From NCBI RefSeq assembly GCF_021155775.2, contig NC_060232.1, positions 38,668,089 to 38,732,088 on the forward strand: DNA of 64,000 nt, written 5' to 3'. The notes under the pieces were generated by a model. It saw nothing but the letters and a program-made list of their open reading frames with translations, had not been told where the DNA came from and ran no database searches. Positions 12,880 to 24,521 of this stretch are shown piece after piece (position 1 is the first letter of the stretch; each line of letters begins with the position of its first letter). A program made the translations under genes and the position numbers. The DNA comes from Neodiprion pinetum. Taxonomy: Eukaryota > Arthropoda > Insecta > Hymenoptera > Diprionidae.

Positions 12880-15800
12880 ATGCGATCTTGGGTGATACTT
12901 TTCACCCTCTCCACGTGTGTCTTATCCGCGTTTTCACTCGAGGTAAGATGAACAACACACAACTCGTATGGTTACAGGTCAAGCTTTAGGTTAGGGTCAA
13001 CAAGCTTCAATGCCAAATTTCTTTTACTGTCAGGGCTTGAATTTATTCATGTAAATGTTCTGAGGTACGCCTCATGCTTGTCATTTCTACCGCGTCAAAA
13101 TCCGATTTCATAATCAACGAATAACCGAATGATTCAAACGCAGACAAAGTTATAGGTTATAATTTTTTCCCTGCGACGCGAACATCGCCCAAAATCAACA
13201 ACGATGCCGCTGTTATAAACTAAACTAATTTCTGTATCATTTTGTTGCACGGGATGGTAAGATCTTTGAACCTACCATGTCAGAAAAGTGGTGAATGTAA
13301 ATGGAACTGTTTCAGGCAACAGAAACTGGACACTCGAACAATTGGGCGGTGTTAGTAGACACGTCGAGATTCTGGTTTAACTATCGACACGTAGCCAATG
13401 TCCTGTCGATATACCGAAGCGTGAAGCGTCTCGGCATACCGGATTCTCAGATAATATTAATGATAGCCGATGACATGGCGTGTAACCCGAGAAATCCTCG
13501 GCCTGCTACTGTTTTTAACAACGCGAAGCAGCACATAAACGTTTACGGCGACGACGTAGAGGTCGATTACAGGGGCTATGAAGTCACCGTGGAAAATTTT
13601 GTCAGGTTACTGACAGGCAGGCTTCCGCCTGAGACCCCTAGATCTAAAAAACTCCTCACCGACGAAGGGTCAAACATTTTAATATATCTTACTGGCCACG
13701 GTGGAGACGGATTTCTCAAATTTCAAGACTCTGAAGAGATAACCAGTCAGGAATTGGGAGATGCCTTAGAACAAATGTGGCAGAAGAGGAGATACCACGA
13801 AATTTTATTTGTCGTCGATACCTGCCAAGCGAGTTCTATGTACGAAAAATTTTACTCGCCTAACATATTAGCCGTGGCGTCCAGTTTGGTCGGAGAAGAC
13901 TCCTTGTCGGTAAGTATTTAGTTCTAAATTTAAACCATACTTTGATTAGAGTTTTTCAATGTTTTGCAATGTTTTTTTATTGTCATTTGAGCGCAGCTAT
14001 TAATGACGCGTGTGAAGTTAGCATATCATTTCTCAGCATATCAAAAATTAGATGGAGTTCTATTTGCATCCAACCAAGTTTTATAGTTCCTGATAGTTTT
14101 CAACAATAGTTCTGATCGTTTATTACAAAAAAACGAAAGTTGAAAAAATGATATGCTAACTTCGCATAGCATATCACTATTTCGACACTTACTTCTGTTG
14201 GACTTTTTAGTATTCGGTGAGTTCTATAGTTCTATAAACAAAACTCGAGGAGTTCTGTCAGAAAAACCATGGAAATTTGTTTTTTTCTATTTAAAAAATT
14301 TATAAACCATATTTTGAATGTACGATCATGATATGCAGAAGCTTTTACGGGAGTTCCAGGCTTTGATAATTTTTGACATTGTAGTATTTGTGTTTGTAAA
14401 CAATCTTCCGAAGAGTTCCGGCCCTTGAGCATCGCTGAATAGAATTATAAAAAATTATCAACTTTTGTGATATGCTGTCGCTTCTACGTGAGTTCTATGC
14501 TTTCATCACGATTTTAATGCCAGAAGGTCGTATAATTTTTTTTTTTCGGTTCGTTCAGTAATCCATGAATACTTATAAATCAACTGAAACTGTAAAATTC
14601 GAAATCTTTCAAGTTTCAATGGATCTATGTATATTTATGACTTTTCAGGCGAATCCAGAAAAAAAAAAAATTATACGATCTTCCAACGTTAGTAACGCGA
14701 TGTATTGTTAGACAATTCTGACAGAACTCCTCGAGTTTTGTTTATAGAATTATAGAGCTCACCGAATACCAAAAAATCCAACAGAAGTAAGTGTTTTTTT
14801 TTTTGTAATAAATGAGCAAAGCTATTGTTGAAAACTATCATGAACTACAGAACTCAGTTGGATGCAAATAGAGCTCCATCTAATTTTTGATATGCTGAGA
14901 AATGATATGCTAACTTCATACACATCTATTAATGCTATTCTTGCCTTTTACCCCCTCATCTTTGGCTCTGGACTGTTTAATTATTTAACATCGATTCGAC
15001 TTTGAACGGAAATTTGTAAACCATTGAATTTGATTCCCCATGGCTATGCCATAATAATGCTGGATTATTTTTCGAAATTTCTGACTTGCAGCATGCGTAC
15101 AAATTAAAAATAGGGCCTCTCAGTTTTTGCACAACATTAAATACGACATGTATTCTGTCTTTTTCGTTTTTTATCGCTAAATTTAAATTTCAACAGATTT
15201 GAAGATCTGAAGTAAATATGTATTTCAATTTCAATTTGCTGAAATTTAAAAACCCGCCTTGTGTAACTTCTAATTTAAAACATAAGATTTATGAGTCTCG
15301 GTTGATTTAAACAACACGGAATTATTGTATCTTGGCTCGTGCGAGATCAAAGGTGGCTGTCTGACGGGAAGATTTTATCTTATACTTCCAAGTTGACTTA
15401 AATATAACAAGAAATTGGTTCGCGAAATAAACTATCATACGTACAAAGCATACCACTAAAACAAATATGAAAAAATTATCTTCAAACTCCTTCTACCACT
15501 TTACTTTTTCTCTCTTTTAACCAACAATTTTATGGTCTAAAATCATTTAGAATTTATACTTTCAATAAAATATAAGTTCAAGAAATTGCTAAGCATAAAT
15601 AGGCAATGTCATTCGTAAATCTTCTATTTCATCGTGATTAACTCAATTAAAAAAATAAAAAAAAATGAAATAAAAACAGATATTTGATGATTATTTAGTA
15701 TGCGACGACACCAGCCGCACTAAACTTTCAGTTCGCGGAGAGATCAATTCAGCTTTAACGATTACTTTAAATAAACCAAAATACATCGCGCCACTCACAA

Positions 15801-16549
15801 TCAGTCATGCTTATCGCTGACTGTTGAAAAGAAGCATTTTTTATTTCATTTTCTGATCAAATTCGGAGGCTTCATCGTAATGATTCATGTAATGGTATCG
15901 TTAACGAAATCCGGTCTTTTCCCTCTTACCGCAGAGATATCATTTACGCGGTTAAACGACTGTCCCTATTCATAAATATATCTTCTTTCCAGCATCACGT
16001 CGATCCGGCAATCGGAGTTTACATAATCGATCGTTACACCTATTACGCATTGGACTTTCTGGAAACGGTAGAACCTTCGAGTTCTAAAACGCTGAGCGAA
16101 TTCGTGAGTATAAATAATTCTTAGCTCGATATGTCCGCGAAAAATGAACAAACATTTTATTATCGAAACGAGAACGTTCGTCAGTTACACTGGAAAAACC
16201 CCAGAGGAAGAAAAACATTTTATTATTAAACTGAATCCCGGTTAATCGCGGTTCAATTGAATTCTCAAAACGTCTGTCTATCTCCTAACCATTTATAATT
16301 TTTTCCCCGCAGCTAAAGGTGTGTCCGAAAAGATTTTGCATATCAACTGTCGGTGTGAGAAAAGACCTCTTCAGAAGGGATCCAAAGAACGTGCCGGTCA
16401 CCGACTTTTTCGGATCTCTCAGACCCGTCGAGTTGACTACGAGCACCGTAAACGTCAGTCCGGTTCAACTGAACAATACTAATTCGCCAAAGAAACCTGT
16501 GATCAAGTACAAATACGTCGATCAATTTCCCGACTTGTCGTACGTATAG
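12880..16549 (+). CDS. PIGK: GPI-anchor transamidase catalytic subunit
   Basis: Cysteine protease of the C13 (legumain) family. It cleaves the C-terminal signal of proteins in the ER lumen and transfers them to GPI anchors, in complex with PIGT, PIGS, PIGU and GPAA1. Exons: 12880-12942 (21-residue signal peptide starting MRSWVILFTL), 13316-13909, 15993-16103 and 16313-16549; all introns are GT-AG in phase 0, giving 334 residues. The catalytic dyad is visible as His149 in LTGHGGDG and Cys191 in VVDTCQA. The 42-residue spacing matches human PIGK (His164/Cys206). The 2.1-kb intron 2 holds an inserted MITE. The last exon ends at TAG without a hydrophobic segment, whereas human PIGK has a C-terminal membrane helix. 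A GTATAG at 16544 could in principle be a donor to a missed last exon. Confidence 0.93.
13997..14934. mobile_element. Long-TIR MITE, MULE-like, in PIGK intron 2
   Basis: A 920-bp element (14006-14925) is flanked by identical 9-bp direct repeats, CTATTAATG, at 13997-14005 and 14926-14934. Its ends are inverted repeats of at least 200 bases: left arm about 14006-14263, right arm about 14716-14925, both carrying TGAAGTTAGCATATCATTTC next to the end. The interior holds a second inverted pair at about 14523-14543 and 14660-14688, so almost the whole element can fold back. There is no open frame. A 9-bp duplication with long inverted repeats is typical of Mutator-like (MULE) elements; the assignment is inference. 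It is spliced out with the intron. Confidence 0.8.
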
Positions 16550-18240
16550 TGTAGATAAATAATTGATCGCCGACTATAAGCGATAAATAATATAAAAACT
16601 GTACCGTACATTTGTTTGTGTGTGTTTTTTTTTTATTTTATTTTTTTTTCTAACCTCTGTTTCGTTCGTTCTACTTCCGACCTTGATCCTGAGCTGCACT
16701 ATATATCTTTATCATTGTCACATGTCCAAATACGTATGTATTTTTAATCGATCAATCACCAAAATCAGCCTTCACCTAGTCTTCACTGTTCATGAATGGT
16801 CGTTGTACATAAGTAATCATGAATGCATCTGTGTACATCGTACAACGTTATTCAATCGGCGATGACGTTTGGTTTACGTTCCTTATCAGCTATTAGCGCT
16901 GATTATTCGTCGTCTGTTCATCCGCGTGAACCAACACTTACGCGGTACAACGACAAAAATAACGATAAGTAACGAACGTGGTCCAAACGAATCGTAGATT
17001 TTTCCTTGACGAAGAAAGATAACTATAAGTCACGTCAAACGTGGTTGAAAAACAGTCGCTTCAGTCAGCGATAAGATTCGTGACATTTAAATTTTTCCGC
17101 TTTGCTACTTTTCCGGTTGCGATCGGAGCCAATTATGGATAGATGAGTGACTTGTGATAAGTTATGATCGAAGGATCGGTGTAGATATTATATTTCGTTT
17201 CCGCTTTATGAAGTATTTTTTTCTTATACGTATCCGAAAATTTCGTCTCTAATTGCTTTGCAACGAATTTCGAACAATAATTTATGTTACGTTTAGTCCG
17301 AAATAATCTGTACCAATTTCGTGTGACGAAATACGATTGAATTTCCTACGTCATGCAACATGTTAGAGCTGTATATGAATATCACGAAAAGCCTTATGTC
17401 TTTATACGGAGAAGCGTTTACTATCAGTAGAAAAAATAATTTCTCGAAAGAAAGGCTGACATGATTGATTCCTCTTATTTTTCCGTTCCCGATCACGAAA
17501 AAGATACGTGTGGAAATAGTCCCCCCCAACATTGGTACACATCCATACACCTACACGTGTAAACGATAAAAGTCACGCAAGCTTTGACGCAATCATTATT
17601 TCTAGTAATTTCAATTGCGTTGTATCCTAAGGTCAGTTAGCTATCGTACGAGGAAAAAACAAATGCCCAGATCGTATAAGTAATTATATAAAGTCATGAA
17701 CAAATCTTAAAGGCCGCCTCGTAAACATTTTCTGATGTCATCGCTGGATACTCGGTATATATTCGGTAATTCTATCTAGACGATTCGATAGCAAACTTTC
17801 TGCGGTAAAACACTTTTTACGATTACTTTCTTGCTGTATGCACGATACTGAAATAGGAAGTTCGAAGGTGGAAACGAAGATTACGAATCTCGTATAGATT
17901 GAACTGAAAATGTGATGCGATGTGAGTGGATTAGGAGTTTATTCATTTTTGAATTGTATTTTTTGTAGCTAATCTATTTAAACTGACGAAAACTTGAAAA
18001 AATGAGTTTCGAATTTCAAGGAAATCGACAAGTCGAAATATACGTGAATCATTTTGGCTGAAGATAAATAAATATTCTGCTTGTTTTTCCTCCCGTTGAA
18101 TTAAAGTTTTCCTATTATCAGATTGGTCACGGTCAGTTAGCCCTGACCGTTCGACCCTGCTGTATTAGGTCAAGAAGCGCGGGTATACCGAGTACTGAGC
18201 GAATGATGATTCTTCGTAATTAAGGTGATAACGAAAAAAC
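16550..18240. other. Intergenic interval
   Basis: Between PIGK and the CBM14 gene. It has T-rich tracts at 16626-16651 and no supported exon. The end nearest the CBM14 gene contains the inverted repeat at 18129-18150. Confidence 0.5.
18129..18150. promoter_or_regulatory. Inverted repeat of GGTCA half-sites
   Basis: ACGGTCAG, six bases, then CTGACCGT form a perfect 8-bp inverted repeat about 100 bases upstream of the TATA box of the CBM14 gene. GGTCA/TGACC half-sites are bound by nuclear receptors. However, the canonical ecdysone-response element has a 1-bp spacer, so this wider spacing makes the assignment speculative. Confidence 0.35.
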
Positions 18241-18245
18241 TGGAA

Positions 18246-18254
18246 TATATATAA
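18246..18254 (+). promoter_or_regulatory. TATA box of CBM14 gene
   Basis: TATATATAA followed by AG, with the start of transcription expected near 18275-18285. Downstream lies a leader exon ending at a GTGAGT donor (18522). Confidence 0.7.
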
Positions 18255-18279
18255 GCGTGACATCTCGTCGAGAAGAGCC

Positions 18280-18521
18280 AGTAACGACTCTACAAAAATT
18301 CCGTACACATCTTAATCGCATATATAATATACGTTGTTGTACGAATTCCCGTGATTCAAATAATTTTCGTCCAGTTCGAGAAGGACAATTCTTGATCTAA
18401 TAAGCTGCGTATACAAGTTTTCCAAACAAATCGTAGGGCAACTTATCGTCAGGATATTGACGCTTCTCTGAAATCAAATTCGTGCAGAATATTTCAGCTA
18501 AGAGTTCAAAAAAATTCAACG
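18280..18521 (+). other. Non-coding leader exon of CBM14 gene
   Basis: Runs from the expected start site (approximate) to the donor GTGAGT at 18522. It would join exon 2 at the acceptor TTTGCAG ending at 18758, just before the start codon at 18766. The splice sites are seen; the transcription start is inferred from the TATA box. Confidence 0.5.
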
Positions 18522-18765
18522 GTGAGTAAAAATCATCATTCAATAAATCTGATAATTTCTAAACAATCTCAAGAATTCTTGGATAAGATTTAAAAGAAAA
18601 TCTTTAACTTTTCACATCGGTGGGTGAATTTTGATAAGTCTGAAATTTGTGAAAACATATTTTTTTTTTTAAATTCATATTTCTGAGCAGAGTTTCCGCT
18701 CTCCGCTTGTTCACCTTTTGAAGGGAATACGAATTGAAAATTCCCGCGTCGTTTGCAGGTTGAAA

Positions 18766-19116
18766 ATGAAGGCGGGAATTTCAACGGTATGTTTGACTCT
18801 GTTCGCCCTGGTTAACGTGGCATGGTCTTTGCCTCTGTCGGGGAACCAGGACTTTATACCTGCGAACATCGTCGCCAAAGAATCGATGCCCATATATCAT
18901 CCGATGGAACCGGCGAACTACATTTTCGCACGAGAACCGTACCTCTCACGTCCGGTGTGCTTGAAGGAGGGATACTTCCGGGATCCTTACAATTGCGGCA
19001 AGTTTTACAAATGCGAAGCAGCCAAAGCCGTGCCAAACGCGCTCTACTGCCAACAGGGATTCAGTTTTAATACGGAAACGAATTGGTGCGACTATCCGGA
19101 ATACGTAAAATGCTAG
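18766..19116 (+). CDS. Secreted peritrophin-like chitin-binding protein (one CBM14)
   Basis: A 116-residue protein. The N-terminus, MKAGISTVCLTLFALVNVAW, is a typical signal peptide cut near residue 21, so the product is secreted. After about 40 residues without cysteine comes one CBM14/peritrophin-A domain in the C-terminal 55 residues. It has six cysteines in the order PVC, NC, KC, YC, WC and a terminal KC. These domains bind chitin in peritrophic matrix or cuticle. I chose the ATG at 18766 because it opens the signal peptide just after the acceptor at 18758; an upstream in-frame ATG at 18718 lies in the intron. A polyadenylation signal follows at 19320. A single-domain protein of this size fits a small cuticular (CPAP1-type) or peritrophic protein. 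Confidence 0.88.
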   Translation: MKAGISTVCLTLFALVNVAWSLPLSGNQDFIPANIVAKESMPIYHPMEPANYIFAREPYLSRPVCLKEGYFRDPYNCGKFYKCEAAKAVPNALYCQQGFSFNTETNWCDYPEYVKC

Positions 19117-19319
19117 CGGAACATTTATTCTTATACGTATGTATAGGTATAACGTGTGCGCATGTGCGATATGCTGCAAAGATTGTAGAACAAATCACTT
19201 TTTGTACGTCGATGCAGCTTGACATATCTCTTCGAGCCTCTCTGTCGACGACGGCTGATGAGAATTCCTGTATTCTTTTAACGTAAGACTTACATGTGTA
19301 ATCTTTTTTAAATTATTTC

Positions 19320-19325
19320 AATAAA
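19320..19325 (+). terminator. Polyadenylation signal of CBM14 gene
   Basis: AATAAA about 200 bases after the stop codon at 19114-19116. Confidence 0.65.
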
Positions 19326-19504
19326 CAGTATAAATTATTTTTGTTAAACGTATGATATTCCTTCACATTCCCTCGACAATCTTGTTAGTCTCGTTTTTCA
19401 TATCACAGAGTCACGATTATTCTTAAATCAATACGATTTTTCTTCGTAGTATCATTCATATTTTATTTCGTTTCATCGGTAAATACTTTGTTCTATAATA
19501 TCTA

Positions 19505-20142
19505 TCACCAGAGGCCAAATTGAGACGCTTCCCGGTCCCAACAACTTCGCGTAACTTGCGTTTTCGGTAAGGCTTTTGCGGCTGAAAAACCCATTGTTGA
19601 TTAACAATTCGACGCTAAGTCATTGCCCATTCAATCAACGCTAGATTCATTCGAATTTTTTATTCTATTTGTCCTGATCATGACAACCTTCGTAGCAGTT
19701 TCGTCTTGTGTTTGGATTAAGCACTAGGCTATCTATGTCCAGTGTACCACTAAACTTTATCACGCTGTAGATAACATTTACAACACATTATTTTTTTTTT
19801 GCTATCGTTTATGTTTCGAGTAGTTGGGTAATTGCTTGACGAATTGCACAGTAGAGACTCTATTTCGATGAGTAAAATTTGTTAAACTACAATGTTTCCG
19901 ATAATCAATTTTTTCCGCTACCCTTAAAGATTTTAACGTAAGACCAAAGGTCAGTATTATATCCCATTGTTGATCTCACTTGCGAATCTATTTACAACTA
20001 ATCGTTCGTAAGACGAAAGATAAGTAGCGCATTTTCAATATAGTTTTGTGTTAAGGCGTGACTACTTACACTTTTCAAAATGAGCTAGCGTAAGCTTACT
20101 CATTGTCAGCCATAGCGTGTAAAACTCAGTGAATATCCGCAT
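19505..20142 (-). pseudogene. Chitinase relic (exon 4 start, intron and exon 1 only)
   Basis: A broken copy of the GH18 genes that lie further right. At 19505-19585, read on the minus strand, about 23 codons match the start of chitinase A exon 4 (KSLTENASYAKLLG against KSLTEKANYVKSLG in A). The next 150 bases match the intron between A exons 3 and 4. At 19850-20040 the sequence matches chitinase intron 1. At 20142 an ATG opens a signal-peptide start (MRIFTEFYTLWL) like that of chitinase D. Exons 2 and 3, which hold the catalytic residues, are missing. Together with the relics at 31.9, 37, 45.4 and 47.3 kb, it shows the array was once larger. Confidence 0.7.
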
Positions 20143-21077
20143 GCTTGCGACTGATAATAAGTCAAAAATCGCAAGTGAACCTCGTAAAACGAAAATGAGA
20201 TTCAGGCGTGAATAAACTTGTTTGTCCGGTGATTATCGCCTCATGAGAAACCCGTTTCCCTGGACGACACACGATGTATTTCATGCCTAATCGTAAGCGG
20301 TCCTTAATTTCAATTCTCAACTTCTCTTGTGGTCACACGATTTCCTTGCACCAAATTCTCACTAGTGCAGATTACAAATACACGTTAAGTCACACGCGAG
20401 CTTTTTTGCAAGGATATTATTATAAACGTGGTAATAGAGATTGAGATAAGTACGAAAACGTGACTTGTTTCAATTCTTTCCTCTTTTTCAAATAATCGAT
20501 TCATTTTTTATAAATTAAGCTTCAATCTTATACCCAATCTGAAAAGGAAGCGATATTTGTTTTACGGTGTAGATTAAATTAAAAAGAGCATCAAATTCAA
20601 TTTCATCGTGTGAAATTGATTAGCTTTGATCACGCAATTGAGCGCATTCGCGAAACAAAATGAGTAAACAACCAATGAATGAAAAAGCGTAAATGTGACT
20701 AATAAAAAACATTGAACTGCAGCGCAGATTAAGTATAGCTTGCGGAAGATGGCTTTATATTCAACGGTGCACGTCTCGATTTTTGATGACTAATCTTCGC
20801 CGTCAGAGTTAAAACATGTAAGCAAAATCAAGCAAGGGTGATGCAGTTTTACTGTAAAATATCGGAACTCATTTTTTTGTTCAGTTATAACTTGAAACTG
20901 AGTGAATTTTTGTAGTAGTTGTCTCCTGTACACGTGAATATTCCCGCATGACGTGTGGGTTATTAAAAACGTAGTTAATTGATGAAAATATATATATTTT
21001 TTTTTTCAATTTCAGTAACTATTTTTACATCCTTCGGTACTGCGGACAAGTTACATTATACCGTATTATGAAAAATA
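20143..21077. other. Intergenic interval
   Basis: AT-rich sequence between the chitinase relic and the GMC oxidoreductase gene. No exon seen. Confidence 0.5.
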
Positions 21078-23503
21078 TTACATTGCATCTGTATAATTCC
21101 AATCTTGCTTGATCATGTGCGCAGCTCGTTCTCCAATCATGACGCAAGTTGATCCAATATTAGCACTAGTCACCTGAAAGTAAAGTTATGCCACTGTCAT
21201 TCATAGGTCTGTCAACGAACTTCATAAATGATTAGCAGGGCTCGTAGACGAGGTATACCTATTTCGTCTTGAAATCAAAGAATGAATCGAAGTACGTCGT
21301 CTGGGTACTTACCTGCGGCATAATAGAAGCGTCCGCCACGCGTAGTCCCTGTATTCCGTAGACTCGAAGCCGAGGGTCAACAACAGCAAGTAGGTCCGAC
21401 GATGGGCCCATTTTGCAAGAGCCTGCGATGTGAAATTCCCCAGAAGCACTGTAATGAACTGCGCACTCCCAGTATTCCGTGCTAGCAAAAGTGTAATTTG
21501 AGCAGACCTCGAGAGGTGTTGCGGTAAAAGTCGTGTTGTAGGCTTTCAAGGCCGTTGTATTGACCAATTCCAGTGAATACTCGATGGCTTTGACAACCCC
21601 AGAAACGTCGTCAGGATCGCAGAGATAGTTTACCCAGATTGAAGGATGCTCAAAAGGATCCGATGAAGCCAGACTGATTCTTCCTGGAACACAAAATATC
21701 TGCAGTTGATTTACGGGCTTGTAGCTCTCTTTTCCTAAATTATGCGTTGGAGAGTATAGTTGCGAGAATTCAGGAAGTCAGGAGTACCTCTGCATTTCGG
21801 ATGCTCGTAACCGGCCCAAAAATTGATTTCGCGTTGACCGTCGCCTATCCAATCGGCTACGCAAGCGGCAGTATAACCGTAGCCGTATATATGAATATCC
21901 GGAAGGTCGGGTGTAGTAATTCCGGATGGTAGGGCGCCGATTACTTGACCAAGTTCGGTGCTGGACATCGGTCCAGTCTGGAAGCCGATGTACTCAGCAA
22001 GAGCAGCCCAATTGTTATAGACATCAAGCTCATTGATGGTCAACGTAATCGGGAATAATAAATGATCATGGAAATTCATGCCGACGCCAGGTAAATCGTG
22101 AACCACGTCGATTCCCATGGATTTTAAATCTTCTTCCGGCTCAACTCCAGAGAGGAGTAGAAGATGAGGAGACTCAACGGCACCTGCGGAGAGGATGACT
22201 TCCTTGGATGCGTTTACCGTGTACAATTTCTCGTCCTGGGGAAAATATATCGAGATCAGTCGACTTGCATTGATGACGTTTGAAATAAAGAAACCATACG
22301 TGGATAAATTAATTAATTTCAATTCCCTGGCCTAACATTGGCATTGGCATTATCACTTTGTAATATTCAACGCCGACTGCTTGTCCATTCTCGATTACGA
22401 CCCTCGTGCAGGTGGAGTTGAGAGTGATGTGGAGATTTGTGCGGTTTCTGATTGGTCGCAGATAAGCCGCGGCGCTACTGCGTCTCGCACCGTGGTGGGT
22501 CATTGTTTGGAATACAGCGAAGCCAATACTATCATTTCCATTGAGGTCATTGCTGACGCCGAAGCCCGCCTCTTCGGCCGCCTCGAGTATTGCATTTGCA
22601 AAAGGTGGTTTGGACGGAAGTCTTTCGACAAAAAGCGGTCCATCCGTGCCGTGATACTCTCGACCAACACTCGATATCAGCATTATTTTCGGACATCTTA
22701 AAAAATGGCAAGACTTCATCCCACGACCATCCCTCGTTACCCATTGCAGCCCATTCATCGAATATGTACGGGCTTCCGCGCATGTATACCATATCGTTGT
22801 GCATCATGCTTCCACCGAGAGCTTTGGCTGCAGAGATCAGACAACTACCATTCGAACTGAGACAGGCGTGGCTCTCGTTTGTCGACTGGTATCCCCACTC
22901 GATAGATGATTCTATCAAAATGAGATTCACAGATTTTTTGAACTTCTTAGCGAAACAGGATTTTTGGATGTGCTGGTACACCTACCGGATATTAGGAAAG
23001 AAAGACCAGGAACCGATGCACCTACTGGTTCCTCCGGGCCCGCCTCAACAAGCAGAACCTTCCAGGACGAATTTTCACTGAGTCTTGCAGCAACGACAGA
23101 ACCGGCTGCTCCACCTGTGAACGAAATAAGTACAGGAGATTGCACTCGTATTCTCCTTACCTTGTACAACTCGCGAAGGATCGATGCGTATCGAAATCCT
23201 TCCTGTTATATGAACAGTCCTTAGTTTATAAAGTATCTCACCCCCCACTACGATGAAGTCATACTCGGCATCCGGAGTATGGATAGGTGTGATGCGTTCG
23301 CAGGTTTGAGCGATTTCTTGTTTCCTACCCACAAATGTCTCTAGAATCGACAGAAAGAGATCGTAGGAGGTGTCATTACACATACTGGCCAGGCTCGGAC
23401 CCGGAAAGCTCGCATTGCAGGTATCCGGCGAAGTGTAGTTGTACTCCGTCCCTATAACAGACGAGTCTAGTTGCAAGTACACGAGAATTTTCGAGAATAC
23501 CAA
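21078..23503 (-). CDS. GMC oxidoreductase (glucose dehydrogenase-like), frameshifted
   Basis: FAD-dependent GMC-family enzyme of the insect glucose dehydrogenase type, probably secreted. These enzymes oxidise sugars or other alcohols and have roles in cuticle, immunity and reproduction. Exons: 23503-23242, 23114-22986, 22911-22357, 22235-21788, 21683-21313 and 21173-21078; all introns are short and GT-AG. The FAD-binding Rossmann motif (FIVVGGGAAG) is split by intron 1. GARRSSAAAYL, VILSAGA, FHIAGSCKMG and the C-terminal MIGERAA are also family motifs. Total length of about 620 residues is normal. In exon 3, near 22665-22672, the frame shifts by one base between SENNADIE and the REYHGTDG region, and no intron can explain it. 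It is either a disabling mutation or a sequencing error. The start at 23503 is uncertain; a signal-peptide exon may lie upstream. Confidence 0.85.
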
Positions 23504-24436
23504 TAATCAATATACATCAAATTGATCAGATTACACCACAATATAAATTTCATTCGGTGCACCGATTATTTTCAGACGAATTATTTGCGATGAAACAACA
23601 AACTGTCACGGATCAGGTTTTGTGTATAAATTCCAACTCTTAACATGCAGTAGTAATGCGACTAGTATTGTAATTATATGAAACAGTTCTCGAACGTTTC
23701 TGAAATATTTCATGTAAATATCCCTGATATGTTATCGAAATGTTTTGAATGTGAAGATATTTCTACCATATTTTTATAATGTTGCAGTGAAATATAACAT
23801 CAACCTGTTCCGATCTAAGATTTTTGAAATGTTTCAAAAATATTTTAAAATTAATAAAGTTGGATCCAAAATTTTCTGAATCTGAAATTCAACACAGTGG
23901 CCCGAATTCAAAGTACAGCGTCGTTTTCACTAACACATTTGATGATAGATTCTTACACGCGATATTCATGAAAATCACAGAAAAAAATTGTATCAGCGGA
24001 ATTATAAAATATTGCCGCATGTTGAAAGTAACGAATGAGTATGAGAAATCATGTTTTTATAGTTGACCAAGCTCAGGTTGCAGCTCCGACGGAATTGACG
24101 AACATGTAAGTGTACTTTATAGTATAGAAAAAAGGATTTGATATCACCACACGCATAGGTATTTCATTAGGATTTTTCAAAATTACGACGAATAACTTTA
24201 CTTTGATATAGTTTGTTCTAGTGAGGGATGAATGAATTATAAAACTGACAATTATCGAATTCCTATCTTCGCCTTGATTACAAATCATTGCCTGTGGACT
24301 TTATCGGGAAGCTCAAGATCAGAATTATATTTAATAGCAGATACAATTTGTAGAAGAGCCTGCAATCGGATACGAAAGCTATAAATGAGTTACAAGTTGT
24401 AAGTAAATTCTTAAACCATCGCAATTCAACGACATT
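23504..24436. other. Interval between GMC gene and chitinase A
   Basis: No exon supported. A first exon of the GMC gene could hide here. Sequence at about 23990-24110 and 24290-24380 is similar to DNA near 35.5-36.1 kb and 38.9-39.03 kb. It is therefore the 3' flank of the duplicated chitinase unit. Confidence 0.5.
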
Positions 24437-24446
24437 TTTATTTATT
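24437..24446 (-). terminator. Polyadenylation signals of chitinase A
   Basis: Two overlapping AATAAA hexamers on the minus strand, about 80 bases after the stop codon. Confidence 0.6.
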
Positions 24447-24521
24447 AATCTGTTAAACCTATATATCATTGCATACGCGTGTTCAAATGTCACTTTTATG
24501 ATTCTAATAACGAGAACTGTT

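Noticed and set aside
12558..12962. 134-codon open frame antisense to PIGK exon 1
   Set aside because: It overlaps the PIGK signal-peptide exon on the other strand and has no recognisable domain.
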